Shown here: piece after piece, positions 5,063 through 11,147 of the stretch
Numbering within the stretch: the first letter of the stretch is position 1
How the letters are laid out: each line of letters begins with the position of its first letter
Assembly: GCA_036510575.1 (NCBI GenBank)
Contig: DATCDR010000138.1
Span: forward strand, 1-11,147
Source: DATCDR01 sp036510575
Lineage (GTDB): Bacteria > Actinomycetota > Acidimicrobiia > Acidimicrobiales > Bog-793
DNA length: 11,147 nucleotides
Reading direction: 5' to 3'
Translations under genes and position numbers: made by a program
The notes under the pieces: generated by a model
Databases searched by the model: none
Seen by the model: only the letters and a program-made list of their open reading frames with translations
What the model was told of the DNA's origin: nothing

Positions 5063-8059
5063 GTGAGCGAGACGTCTGCCGGACTTGCCTGTGTCTACTG
5101 CGGCGCCCATCACCGTCGGGCCGCCGAGGTACGGACCTGCTGGGAGCGCTCATTGCAACTTGGCGCGCCGTCACCTCCGAGTAACGGATGGGTGAATGGC
5201 GACGTCTTGGCGAGCGCCGGGGTCGGCGCTGGGACCATGGGTCCGGTGCTCGGGCGGAGCGTCATAGTGAGTGGGGGACAGGCACCGCCCGTCGCCTGGG
5301 CGCGGAGCGAGCGGGCTGGCGGTGAGATTGGAGAGCTCGAGCAGGCGTGGCTCGAACGGACACCGCTCGTAATCGAGGTCGAAGAGGAGATACCCACCGA
5401 AGAGGTGGAGGGGCGTCCGGTGTGGTCGCTGTCACCGTCGTTCGCATTCCCCGGCGAGCGTCGCGCTCATGCCACCTTCGCCAATGCCGTCGACGCCCGG
5501 GGTGGGACGAGCCGTTGGTACCTGGCAGAGGACGCGGTGCGGCTGGGAGCGACGTCTGGGGGACCTGCTGACGTGGTGCTGCCCGACGGAAGATCGGCTT
5601 ATTGTGATGGCGGACCTCTGCAGTGGCGCGGAGAAGTCGGCGGGATGCTGCTCGTACCCCGCCTCTCGTTGGCGGCCGGCTCCCTCGTCCCATTCGGCTC
5701 GAACGACACCGATGCCGTCCTGGCGCCCGACCAGCTGGCGGCAGTCACCCACGTCGGCGGTGCAGCTCGCATCATCGCGCCAGCGGGATCGGGCAAGACG
5801 CGGGTGCTTACCGAGCGGGCACGGCACGTTCTGCGCCGCTGGAATGTGCCGGGCCGCGCCGTCACGCTCGTCGCGTTCAACAAACGCGCGGCCGACGAGA
5901 TGAAAGAGCGCACGCCTGATCTGCCCGAGCTCGGAGTCCGAACGCTGAACGCGCTTGGACTCTCGCTCGTGACTCGGTCTGGACCCGCGACCACGATTGA
6001 CGAGCGCGAAGTTCGCTCGATCCTTGACACGTTGGTTGACCTTCCCCGACGGGCAAATACGGACCCGGCCGCGGCGTGGATGGAAGCTCTTTCGGGGGTG
6101 CGACTTGGACTTCAGGACCCAGCGGCGGTGGAGGCCCAGTTCGGCGGCGACGTGGACGGCTTGCCCAGAGTGTTTGAGGCCTATCGACGTCTCCTGGCCG
6201 ATAGGAGCCTCGTCGACTTCGACGAGCAGATCTACCGGGCGGTCGAGATCCTTCTCACCGACCCGGCGGCCCGTCGCTCGGCGCGGGCGACATGTCGGCT
6301 ACTCCTTGTCGACGAGTTTCAAGATCTCACGCCTGCGCATCTCTTGCTCATTCGATTGCTGGCAGGCCCTGACGGTGCGGTTTTCGGGGTTGGCGACGAC
6401 GATCAGACGATTTATGGCTACTCGGGTGCCTCGCCGGAGTGGCTTATCGACTATCGGCGGTTCTTTCCGAGCGCTGGTGAGCACTCACTCGAGGTCAACT
6501 ACCGCTGTCCGGTCCCCGTCGTCGAGGCGACCCGGACATTGCTTACCCACAATCGTCGCCGGGTGCCGAAAAGCATCGTCGCCGCTCCAGGTCGCGAGGC
6601 ACTCGGGTCCGAACTCGAGGTGAAGATCGGCACGGATGCGCTCGCTGCGACTGTCGAAGTGGTCGAGGGCCTTGTCAAAAGCGGCGTAGCGCCAAGCGAT
6701 ATCGCGGTCTTGACTCGAGTCAACGCGTCGCTGGCATCGGTCCAGGTGGCGCTCGTGCATCGCCAGATTCCGATGCAGCCGGCGGTAGACGTGTCGTACC
6801 TCTCACGAAGCGGGGTACTGGCGGCGCTCGCATGGCTTCGTCTAGCAGTCTCTGCACCAGAACGCCTCGCCGGCCCCGACGTAGCGCTCGCAGCCCGACG
6901 GCCGTCGCGCGTCTTGTCGCAGAAGGTGATCGAGTGGATGGGCGAGCAGCGGAGCATCGCTGAGCTAACGGGGCTGGCAGACCGGCTAAAGGACCGCGAT
7001 GCAGAGAAGATCCGAGGCTTTCTCTCCGATCTCGAGGCAGTCCGCCGACGCGCCGCCTCGGGTACGACCGCCACCTTGCAGGCAGTACGCGACGACGTCG
7101 GTCTCGACCGTGCCATGGAGTTACTAGAGGGCGCCCGCCGGCGCCTTGACCGCTCTGCTCAGACCGACGACCTCGATGCGTTGGTAGCCCTCGCCTCGCT
7201 TCACCCCGACCCGGGAGGTTTCGAGGACTGGCTTCGCGAGTCGCTACGTAATCCTGGGTCAGCCGATGGGGTGATGCTCTCCACGATCCACCGAGTGAAG
7301 GGACAAGAGTGGCCACACGTGGTGCTGCATGAAGTATCTGCTGGCCTCTTACCGCACCGTTTGGCGACCGATGTGGAGGAGGAGCGCAGGATCTTCCACG
7401 TCGGCTTGACCCGTGGTTCATCGTACGTCCATGTCGTAGCGGGCGACCCGCCCTCCCCATTTCTTGCCGAGTTGACTGAGGAGTGGCAGCCAACCCGCCC
7501 CTCGCTGCCCGAGCCAGGTCCTCGCCCAGGTTCAGTGTTGCAGCGGGAGAAAGTGGGCCGGACGAAGCGTGGTGACGTCGCGAATGATGGGCAGGCGCGG
7601 AAAGCGGAGCCGAAGTTGGTGCCAAGGCTCGACCTGGAATTCGAGCACCGCGGCCATCGATCCCGGATCGTCGCTGTCGACGGCGAGGGCGTAATGGCGG
7701 CTGTTGGCCAGGCGAGGATGCGCGTGAACTACGGGGAAGTGGTCCTGGTGGAGGGTCGCAGGGTGCGTCTCGTTCCCGAACCCCCCGCCCCCGAAGTCAT
7801 CGAGCGGGTACGCCAGGCGCTTCGCGCGTGGCGTTCGAAGCGTGCGACAGAAGACGGCAAACCGGCCTATGTGTTTCTCCATGACCGCACGCTTGAGGCG
7901 CTGGCCAGCACGTTGCCGTCGAGCATGGCGGCGTTGGCACGAATCAATGGGATTGGCGCGGCCAAGCTCGAGTCCTACGGCGACGAGCTGCTTGCCCTCG
8001 TCGCGGTAGCGCGCGACGACAGTCGAGAGTCCTACGGCGACGATCGGGAGCAGACCTAG
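5063..8059 (+). CDS. UvrD/Rep superfamily 1A DNA helicase with N-terminal extension and HRDC domain (UvrD2-like)
   Basis: 998 aa; an ATP-driven 3'-5' DNA helicase, presumably in repair or recombination. Residues 1-30 hold a possible zinc site, CVYCGAHH (10-17) with C26. Residues 60-215 are an extension not found in Escherichia coli UvrD. Helicase motifs: Q224; Walker A APAGSGKT (239-246); Ia AFNKRAADEM (271-280); Walker B VDEFQD (416-421); III GDDDQTIYGYSGA (444-456); IV VNYRCP (478-483); V STIHRVKGQEW (740-750); VI EEERRIFHVGLTRG (772-785). After a basic linker, a small beta-rich segment (857-905) precedes the HRDC domain (about 909-980). Mycobacterial UvrD2 also ends in HRDC but is near 700 aa and has a tetracysteine motif between motor and HRDC. 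None is seen here. GTG 5063 is the only start after an in-frame TAG (5021-5023); Shine-Dalgarno support is poor. Motif VI has G781 where Ala is usual. Intact and probably active. Confidence 0.93.
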   Translation: MSETSAGLACVYCGAHHRRAAEVRTCWERSLQLGAPSPPSNGWVNGDVLASAGVGAGTMGPVLGRSVIVSGGQAPPVAWARSERAGGEIGELEQAWLERTPLVIEVEEEIPTEEVEGRPVWSLSPSFAFPGERRAHATFANAVDARGGTSRWYLAEDAVRLGATSGGPADVVLPDGRSAYCDGGPLQWRGEVGGMLLVPRLSLAAGSLVPFGSNDTDAVLAPDQLAAVTHVGGAARIIAPAGSGKTRVLTERARHVLRRWNVPGRAVTLVAFNKRAADEMKERTPDLPELGVRTLNALGLSLVTRSGPATTIDEREVRSILDTLVDLPRRANTDPAAAWMEALSGVRLGLQDPAAVEAQFGGDVDGLPRVFEAYRRLLADRSLVDFDEQIYRAVEILLTDPAARRSARATCRLLLVDEFQDLTPAHLLLIRLLAGPDGAVFGVGDDDQTIYGYSGASPEWLIDYRRFFPSAGEHSLEVNYRCPVPVVEATRTLLTHNRRRVPKSIVAAPGREALGSELEVKIGTDALAATVEVVEGLVKSGVAPSDIAVLTRVNASLASVQVALVHRQIPMQPAVDVSYLSRSGVLAALAWLRLAVSAPERLAGPDVALAARRPSRVLSQKVIEWMGEQRSIAELTGLADRLKDRDAEKIRGFLSDLEAVRRRAASGTTATLQAVRDDVGLDRAMELLEGARRRLDRSAQTDDLDALVALASLHPDPGGFEDWLRESLRNPGSADGVMLSTIHRVKGQEWPHVVLHEVSAGLLPHRLATDVEEERRIFHVGLTRGSSYVHVVAGDPPSPFLAELTEEWQPTRPSLPEPGPRPGSVLQREKVGRTKRGDVANDGQARKAEPKLVPRLDLEFEHRGHRSRIVAVDGEGVMAAVGQARMRVNYGEVVLVEGRRVRLVPEPPAPEVIERVRQALRAWRSKRATEDGKPAYVFLHDRTLEALASTLPSSMAALARINGIGAAKLESYGDELLALVAVARDDSRESYGDDREQT
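7970..8043 (+). repeat. 17-bp in-frame direct repeat at the helicase C-terminus
   Basis: GAGTCCTACGGCGACGA occurs exactly at 7970-7986 and 8027-8043, 57 bases (19 codons) apart and in the same frame. It encodes ESYGDE and ESYGDD. The first copy belongs to the last HRDC helix; the second is part of the tail that follows it. A local duplication that extended the C-terminus is the simple reading. Confidence 0.7.
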
Positions 8060-8190
8060 GCGACAGTGCTCGGAGCGCTGCGGGCCCGAGGTGCGGAGAT
8101 GTTCCTTCTAGCTCGCCGCAGGCGGATATCCAAAGAACCGGTAGCCCTGGCGGGGCAAAGTCGAGTGGAGTCGGCTCGGATCGGGTACGC

Positions 8191-8246
8191 ACGGATGACT
8201 CGCAGTCGAAGCGGTCGTGGGGTTCGAGTCCGATCGCCGCTACCGA
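8191..8246 (+). other. Degenerate tRNA-like 3' half (possible tRNA relic)
   Basis: The sequence GGTCGTGGGGTTCGAGTCC (8213-8231) differs from the very common bacterial tRNA variable/T-arm sequence GGTCGTGGGTTCGAGTCC by one inserted G. Upstream, CTCGCAG (8199-8205) has the layout of a 7-base anticodon loop with U33 and anticodon CGC. However, only three of five stem pairs form (A-T, G-C, T-G). The T-stem fails beyond two pairs, and I find no proper acceptor 5' strand or D-arm. CGGTAGC (8139-8145) is complementary to GCTACCG (8239-8245), but at a spacing unlike a tRNA. A functional tRNA is unlikely; a decayed tRNA or old attachment site is possible. Confidence 0.3.
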
Positions 8247-8266
8247 GTGACACCGACCCCGTTTGA

Positions 8267-8281
8267 TGGAACACTGTTCCA
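8267..8281. promoter_or_regulatory. Perfect 15-bp palindrome, operator-like (TGGAAC-ACT-GTTCCA)
   Basis: Two exact 6-bp half-sites separated by 3 bases, in an intergenic region 227 bases upstream of the esterase start. Such GGAAC-N-GTTCC dyads are typical binding sites of TetR-family repressors. No TetR gene lies in the window, so the regulator would be elsewhere. It differs from the actinobacterial LexA box, which has a 4-base spacer between GAAC and GTTC. Confidence 0.4.
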
Positions 8282-8507
8282 GCCACAGGATGTCGGCGTG
8301 GGCGGAGTGTAAATCCTCGAATCAATGCGTGCGGCACTCGAGCGAGCTGGGGGCTAGGGCTTATGACAGTGCTGCCGCTCTTTTCACCGCTTTGTATGCC
8401 CAGCTATCTGGAGCGAGCGGGTGATGCTCCTACCGAGTCCGCTGCCGCCGTACCAGGTGGGCCGGCCACAGCGACCACCGATTAGCCAGACGAAGAAGGG
8501 GAACCTG

Positions 8508-9476
8508 ATGAGTGTCGCGTCACGCCTTGACCCGGAGTTCCGAGAAGTCATCGCTGCGTTGCCCGGTTACGGCTTCGATTGGGCAAGCGTTTCGATCGAC
8601 CAGATCGCCGAGGCGAGGGCGCGGCTTCGGGTTCTGCGTCCGCCGCTCGATCCGGCATTGATCGAAAGCGAAGTACGCGATATCTCGGTGCCTGGTCCAG
8701 CGGGCGCCTCCGACGTCGTCTTGCGCATCTACCGGCCGAAGGCAGGAGGCAACGACCTGCCCTGCATCTATTGGGTGCACGGCGGCGGTTACATGTTCGG
8801 TTCGGCGATGGATCCCGACGCTCGGCTCGACCGCTGGGTAAATGAGATCGGCTGTGTCGCCGTCTCGGTCGAGTACCGCCTTGCGCCCGAGACCCCTTTC
8901 CCCGGGCCGCTCGACGATGTGTACGCAGGACTGCAGTGGGTCGCGAAGAACCCGTCCGAGCTGGGCATCGACGCTTCGAAGCTCGCCATCGGTGGCGGGA
9001 GCGCTGGCGGCGGGCTTGCGGCCGGACTCGCGTTGGTAGTTCGTGACCGTGGCGAGATCCCGGTCATCTTTCAGTTGCTGATCTACCCGATGATCGACGA
9101 CCGATTCGTGACCGTTTCATCCACGATGGATACGATCGGCTGGACGACGGCCGCGAGCCGGCTCGGCTGGTCCTGCTATCTCGGGGTGACTCCCGGCAGC
9201 GACGGTGTGTCGCCGTACGCGGCGCCCACGCGGGCCGAGGACCTGAGCGGGCTCCCGCCGGTCTTCATCTGCGTCGGCGATCTGGACAATTTCCGAGACG
9301 AGGACATCGAGTACGCCCGGCGGCTCTCCGATGTGGGGATTCCGACGGAGCTTCACGTTTATCCAGGAGTCCCGCACGCCTTCGAGAACTCTGCGCCAGA
9401 GATAGCGATCTCGACGCGCTTTTCGCGCGACATCACCGACGCCCTAAGGACGGCCTTTTTTCGGGCCGGGAGCTGA
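8508..9476 (+). CDS. Alpha/beta hydrolase, hormone-sensitive-lipase family esterase
   Basis: 322 aa from ATG 8508, with AAGGGGA (8496-8502) 5 bases upstream. The frame is open from 8421 but that 29-residue stretch is Pro-rich and unlike the family. HSL-family (bacterial group IV) esterases hydrolyse short- to medium-chain esters. An N-terminal cap helix region (1-50) is followed by the oxyanion motif HGGG (91-94) and the strand SVEYRLAPE (120-128). The nucleophile elbow is GGGSAGG (162-168) with Ser165. The acid is D260 in DLDNFRDE, and the catalytic base is H290 in YPGVPHAFE. The triad and HGGG are complete. The elbow has Gly164 where GDSAGG enzymes have Asp, which may affect activity. No signal peptide, so probably cytoplasmic. 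It is a separate unit, with the palindrome 227 bases upstream as a possible control site. Natural substrate unknown. Confidence 0.92.
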   Translation: MSVASRLDPEFREVIAALPGYGFDWASVSIDQIAEARARLRVLRPPLDPALIESEVRDISVPGPAGASDVVLRIYRPKAGGNDLPCIYWVHGGGYMFGSAMDPDARLDRWVNEIGCVAVSVEYRLAPETPFPGPLDDVYAGLQWVAKNPSELGIDASKLAIGGGSAGGGLAAGLALVVRDRGEIPVIFQLLIYPMIDDRFVTVSSTMDTIGWTTAASRLGWSCYLGVTPGSDGVSPYAAPTRAEDLSGLPPVFICVGDLDNFRDEDIEYARRLSDVGIPTELHVYPGVPHAFENSAPEIAISTRFSRDITDALRTAFFRAGS

Positions 9477-9484
9477 CCGGCCCG
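9462..9484 (+). terminator. GC-rich stem-loop over the esterase stop codon
   Basis: CGGGCCGG (9462-9469) and CCGGCCCG (9477-9484) form a perfect 8-bp stem with a 7-base loop that contains the TGA stop (9474-9476). There is no T-tract after it. The T-run (9455-9461) is before the stem, so this is not a textbook intrinsic terminator on either strand. U-tract-less hairpins are common at gene ends in GC-rich actinobacteria, and this one separates two convergent genes. Confidence 0.45.
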
Positions 9485-9683
9485 CCTGGAGCGGCAATGG
9501 AGGACGCCTTGGCGTGCCGACGGCCCTGGTGTCTACACCCACAGCGTCTATCGCGAGCGAGTCTCGTAGTCGATGCTCGGTCGGTCGCTGCACTTCGTAG
9601 GAGTTCGTCCTTAGAGACGTTCAAACCGCCCAATTGAACCCCACGGATGATGAACAAGACGCCCGAGACGATCGCGCTGCCGT
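9485..9683. other. Short convergent intergenic region
   Basis: It lies between the plus-strand esterase and the minus-strand sigma factor. I see no gene and no clear terminator for the minus-strand gene. Confidence 0.35.
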
Positions 9684-10701
9684 CTAGCTTGGACCCGGGA
9701 GCGCCTCAGGAAGTCCGAACCAGGGGAGCACGCTCGTCTCGAAGCGGGTCATGGCGCAGATCTGGTCGCCGCTTAGGGTGAGAACGAAGAGGCCCGTCGC
9801 GTGGCGGAGGCCGGCAGAAGTGCGTACGTAGGCACCGAATGCTGGTTGCCCGTTGGCGCGAGTCTCGATGAGGTCGAATTGCCGTCCAGAGCCGAAGATG
9901 AGGCTGCAGAATTGGGTCACGAGATCGCGGCCAACGTATTCGAGGGACATCGGTGGCATCGACATGAAGACATCGTCGGTAAGCACGGCCACGAGCGCGC
10001 CGAGATCGTCGGATTCGTACGCGCTGACGAACCTGGTCAACAGGGCACCCTCCGAGGGTGAGCTTGAGGCGGGAGGCGGCTCGCGACTATCTGCCAACGA
10101 CCATCGGTTCTGCAAATTGGCGCGCGCTCGTTTCAGTGCGCTGTTGACCGATTCGAGGCTCGAGTCAAGGATGTCGGCGACCTCGGCCGCGTGGAAGCCG
10201 AGCACGTCGCGCAAGATGAGCACGGCGAGCTGTCGAGGCGGCAGGGCTTGGATGGCAGCAATGAACGCCAAGGAGATGGATTCGGTCCGCTCGTAGCGCC
10301 TCGGGGCCAAATGGCGCGTCGAACGCGCCAATAAGGAGGGAGTCCGGAAATGGCTCGAGCCACACGGTTTCGCTGAGTCGAGTGGGCTCGGGAGGCTGAA
10401 CTCCGGGGATGTTCCACTCTCTGGCCGGTCGTCGGCTGGCCGCGCGACGGTAGTTGAGGCACCTGTTGGTGGCGATCCGGTAGAGCCAGGTTCGGAGCGA
10501 AGCGCGCTCCTCGAAGCCGCCGAGCCCTTGCCACGCTGCGAGCAGCGCGTCTTGGAGCGCATCCTCGGCGTCTTGGAGGGATCCGAGCATCCGGTAGCAG
10601 TGCACTTGCAGCTCTCGCCGGTGTGGATCGGTCAACGCTGCGAATGCATCACTATCCCCAGCTCGCGCAAGCGAAATCAGGTCGGTTGTCACCGCCATCA
10701 C
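9684..10701 (-). pseudogene. ECF RNA polymerase sigma factor with SnoaL-like tail (TIGR02960/SigX5-like), frameshifted
   Basis: Two frames together give one sigma factor of about 339 aa. The first, from GTG 10701 (or ATG 10698) with GAGGGGG at 10709-10715, carries region 2. It reads LARAGDSDAFAAL, the core-binding HCYRMLGSLQDAEDALQDAL, then RTWLYRIATNRCLNYRRAA and WLEPFPDSLL. At GPEA (to 10297) the match stops. The family pattern resumes in another frame at YERTESISLAF (from 10295). That part carries region 4: LPPRQLAVLILRDVLGF, then the HTH AAEVADILDSSLESVNSALKRA, and a SnoaL-like domain ending LPWFGLPEALP. Intact relatives read GPEARYE; here GCGCGC appears shortened to GCGC, a 2-base loss around 10295-10299. 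Read as written, translation leaves frame before region 4, so promoter recognition would be lost. A sequencing error would restore a normal gene. It is transcribed divergently from the reductase gene. Confidence 0.85.
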
Positions 10702-10857
10702 CGTAGGTCCCCCTCAACTCGCACCTTGTTGCAGTCCATCTCCATATCGACACCAGCGAGACGACGAACCGGGCGGTCATCATGCGCCCAATCTCTTGAG
10801 GTCGCGGTGTCTACATCAGTGGCGTCGACGAATGCCAACGATTAAAGGAGAACTTGG
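10702..10857. promoter_or_regulatory. Divergent promoter region between sigma factor and reductase genes
   Basis: A 156-bp gap between head-to-head genes must hold both promoters. I could not identify reliable -35/-10 boxes on either strand. Shine-Dalgarno sites lie at both ends: GAGGGGG (10709-10715, read on minus) for the sigma factor, and AAAGGAG (10844-10850), 7 bases before ATG 10858, for the reductase. ECF sigma factors often control neighbouring genes, so a shared control is possible but not shown. Confidence 0.5.
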
Positions 10858-11147
10858 ATGGGAAAGCTTGTGATCAGCACGAACGTCTCCCTCGATGGAG
10901 TCGTACAAGACCCGGACGGGCAGGAAGGCTTTAAAAACGGCGGTTGGTTCACCAAGTTCGGCGGTAAGGACCTCGAACCATGGGCGAAGCTGTCATTCGA
11001 AGAGTCACTCGGTGCTGAGGCCCTCTTGTTGGGTCGGCGCAGCGAGGAATGGCTCGCTACGCGGTGGGCATCGCGGACAGGCGACTGGGCAGATCGTCTG
11101 AACACGCTTCCGAAGTACGTCGTGTCCTCGACCCTAAGCGAGGCGAA
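10858..11147 (+). CDS. RibD C-terminal/dihydrofolate-reductase-like protein (3' end outside window)
   Basis: 96 codons are visible of a family usually near 185-200 aa; the gene runs off the window. It opens MGKLVISTNVSLDGVVQDP, the first strand and loop of RibD_C/DHFR-like reductases. These bind NADPH and reduce pterin- or flavin-precursor-like substrates; many genomic paralogs have no known substrate. AEALLLGRRSEEWLA (about residues 53-67) matches the conserved ALLLGR-TYE block, and LPKYVVSSTL matches the MPKYVVSRTL strand of the family. AAAGGAG 7 bases before the ATG is the best ribosome site in the window. Divergent from the ECF sigma factor. Function beyond 'oxidoreductase-like' cannot be claimed. 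Confidence 0.88.
   Translation, partial: MGKLVISTNVSLDGVVQDPDGQEGFKNGGWFTKFGGKDLEPWAKLSFEESLGAEALLLGRRSEEWLATRWASRTGDWADRLNTLPKYVVSSTLSEA

Larger units (their letters stand above)
8060..8507. other. Intergenic gap with tRNA-like relic and palindrome
   Basis: About 450 bases without a supported protein gene. The small plus frame at 8066-8266 has no family resemblance. The gap holds the tRNA-like sequence and the perfect palindrome listed separately, and ends with the ribosome site of the esterase gene. Confidence 0.4.

Noticed and set aside
6720..7625. Minus-strand 301-codon frame inside the helicase gene
   Set aside because: The plus-strand helicase motifs cover the same bases, and the minus product is Arg/Pro-rich with no domain.
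8267..8281. LexA/SOS box reading of the palindrome
   Set aside because: The actinobacterial SOS box needs four bases between GAAC and GTTC; this site has three. It also lies after, not before, the helicase gene.
9455..9484. Classical intrinsic terminator at the end of the esterase
   Set aside because: The T-run comes before the stem on the plus strand and becomes A's after it on the minus strand, so neither direction has a U-tract. It is kept only as a GC stem-loop.
10808..10826. Possible ECF-type promoter TGTCTAC ... CGTC upstream of the reductase
   Set aside because: The spacer is only 8 bases, about half the length that ECF promoters require.

Overview
The window is GC-rich DNA with GTG and ATG starts and purine-rich Shine-Dalgarno sites. 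Its protein families are typical of Actinomycetota: a UvrD2-like helicase with a C-terminal HRDC domain, an ECF sigma factor with a SnoaL-like tail, and a RibD-type reductase. The N-terminal extension of the helicase resembles proteins I associate with uncultured Acidimicrobiia-like soil actinobacteria. That placement is from memory and is only moderately secure. I see no rRNA, CRISPR array, insertion sequence or phage gene.

Layout. 1-559: no recognisable gene, except a possible small ORF (342-563) whose stop overlaps the next start. 560-1294: GNAT acetyltransferase. 1291-about 1590: what looks like the frameshifted N-terminal stump of an M20 metallopeptidase. 1727-2770: exported TIM-barrel protein resembling glycoside hydrolases. 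2899-3378: universal stress protein with a degenerate nucleotide site. 3379-3863: non-coding and possibly structured. 3864-4754: fumarylacetoacetate hydrolase family enzyme. 4755-5062: non-coding. 5063-8059: large UvrD/Rep-family helicase. 8060-8507: non-coding, with a degenerate tRNA-like 3' half and a perfect 15-bp operator-like palindrome. 8508-9476: HSL-type alpha/beta hydrolase with a stem-loop at its stop codon. 9684-10701 (minus): ECF sigma factor broken by one frameshift. 10858-end: divergent RibD/DHFR-like reductase, cut by the window edge.

Most genes are separate transcription units on the plus strand with gaps of 100-500 bp, so they do not form one pathway. The FAH-family enzyme and the esterase could both serve catabolism of organic acids and esters, but the helicase lies between them. 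The sigma factor and the reductase share a 156-bp divergent promoter region. Two decayed genes, a tRNA-like relic and several long gaps suggest a locus undergoing gene loss and rearrangement. I did not find a convincing new multi-gene system. The most interesting items are the M20 stump, the sigma-factor frameshift at a GC dinucleotide run, the domain make-up of the helicase, and the tRNA-like relic next to an operator-like palindrome.
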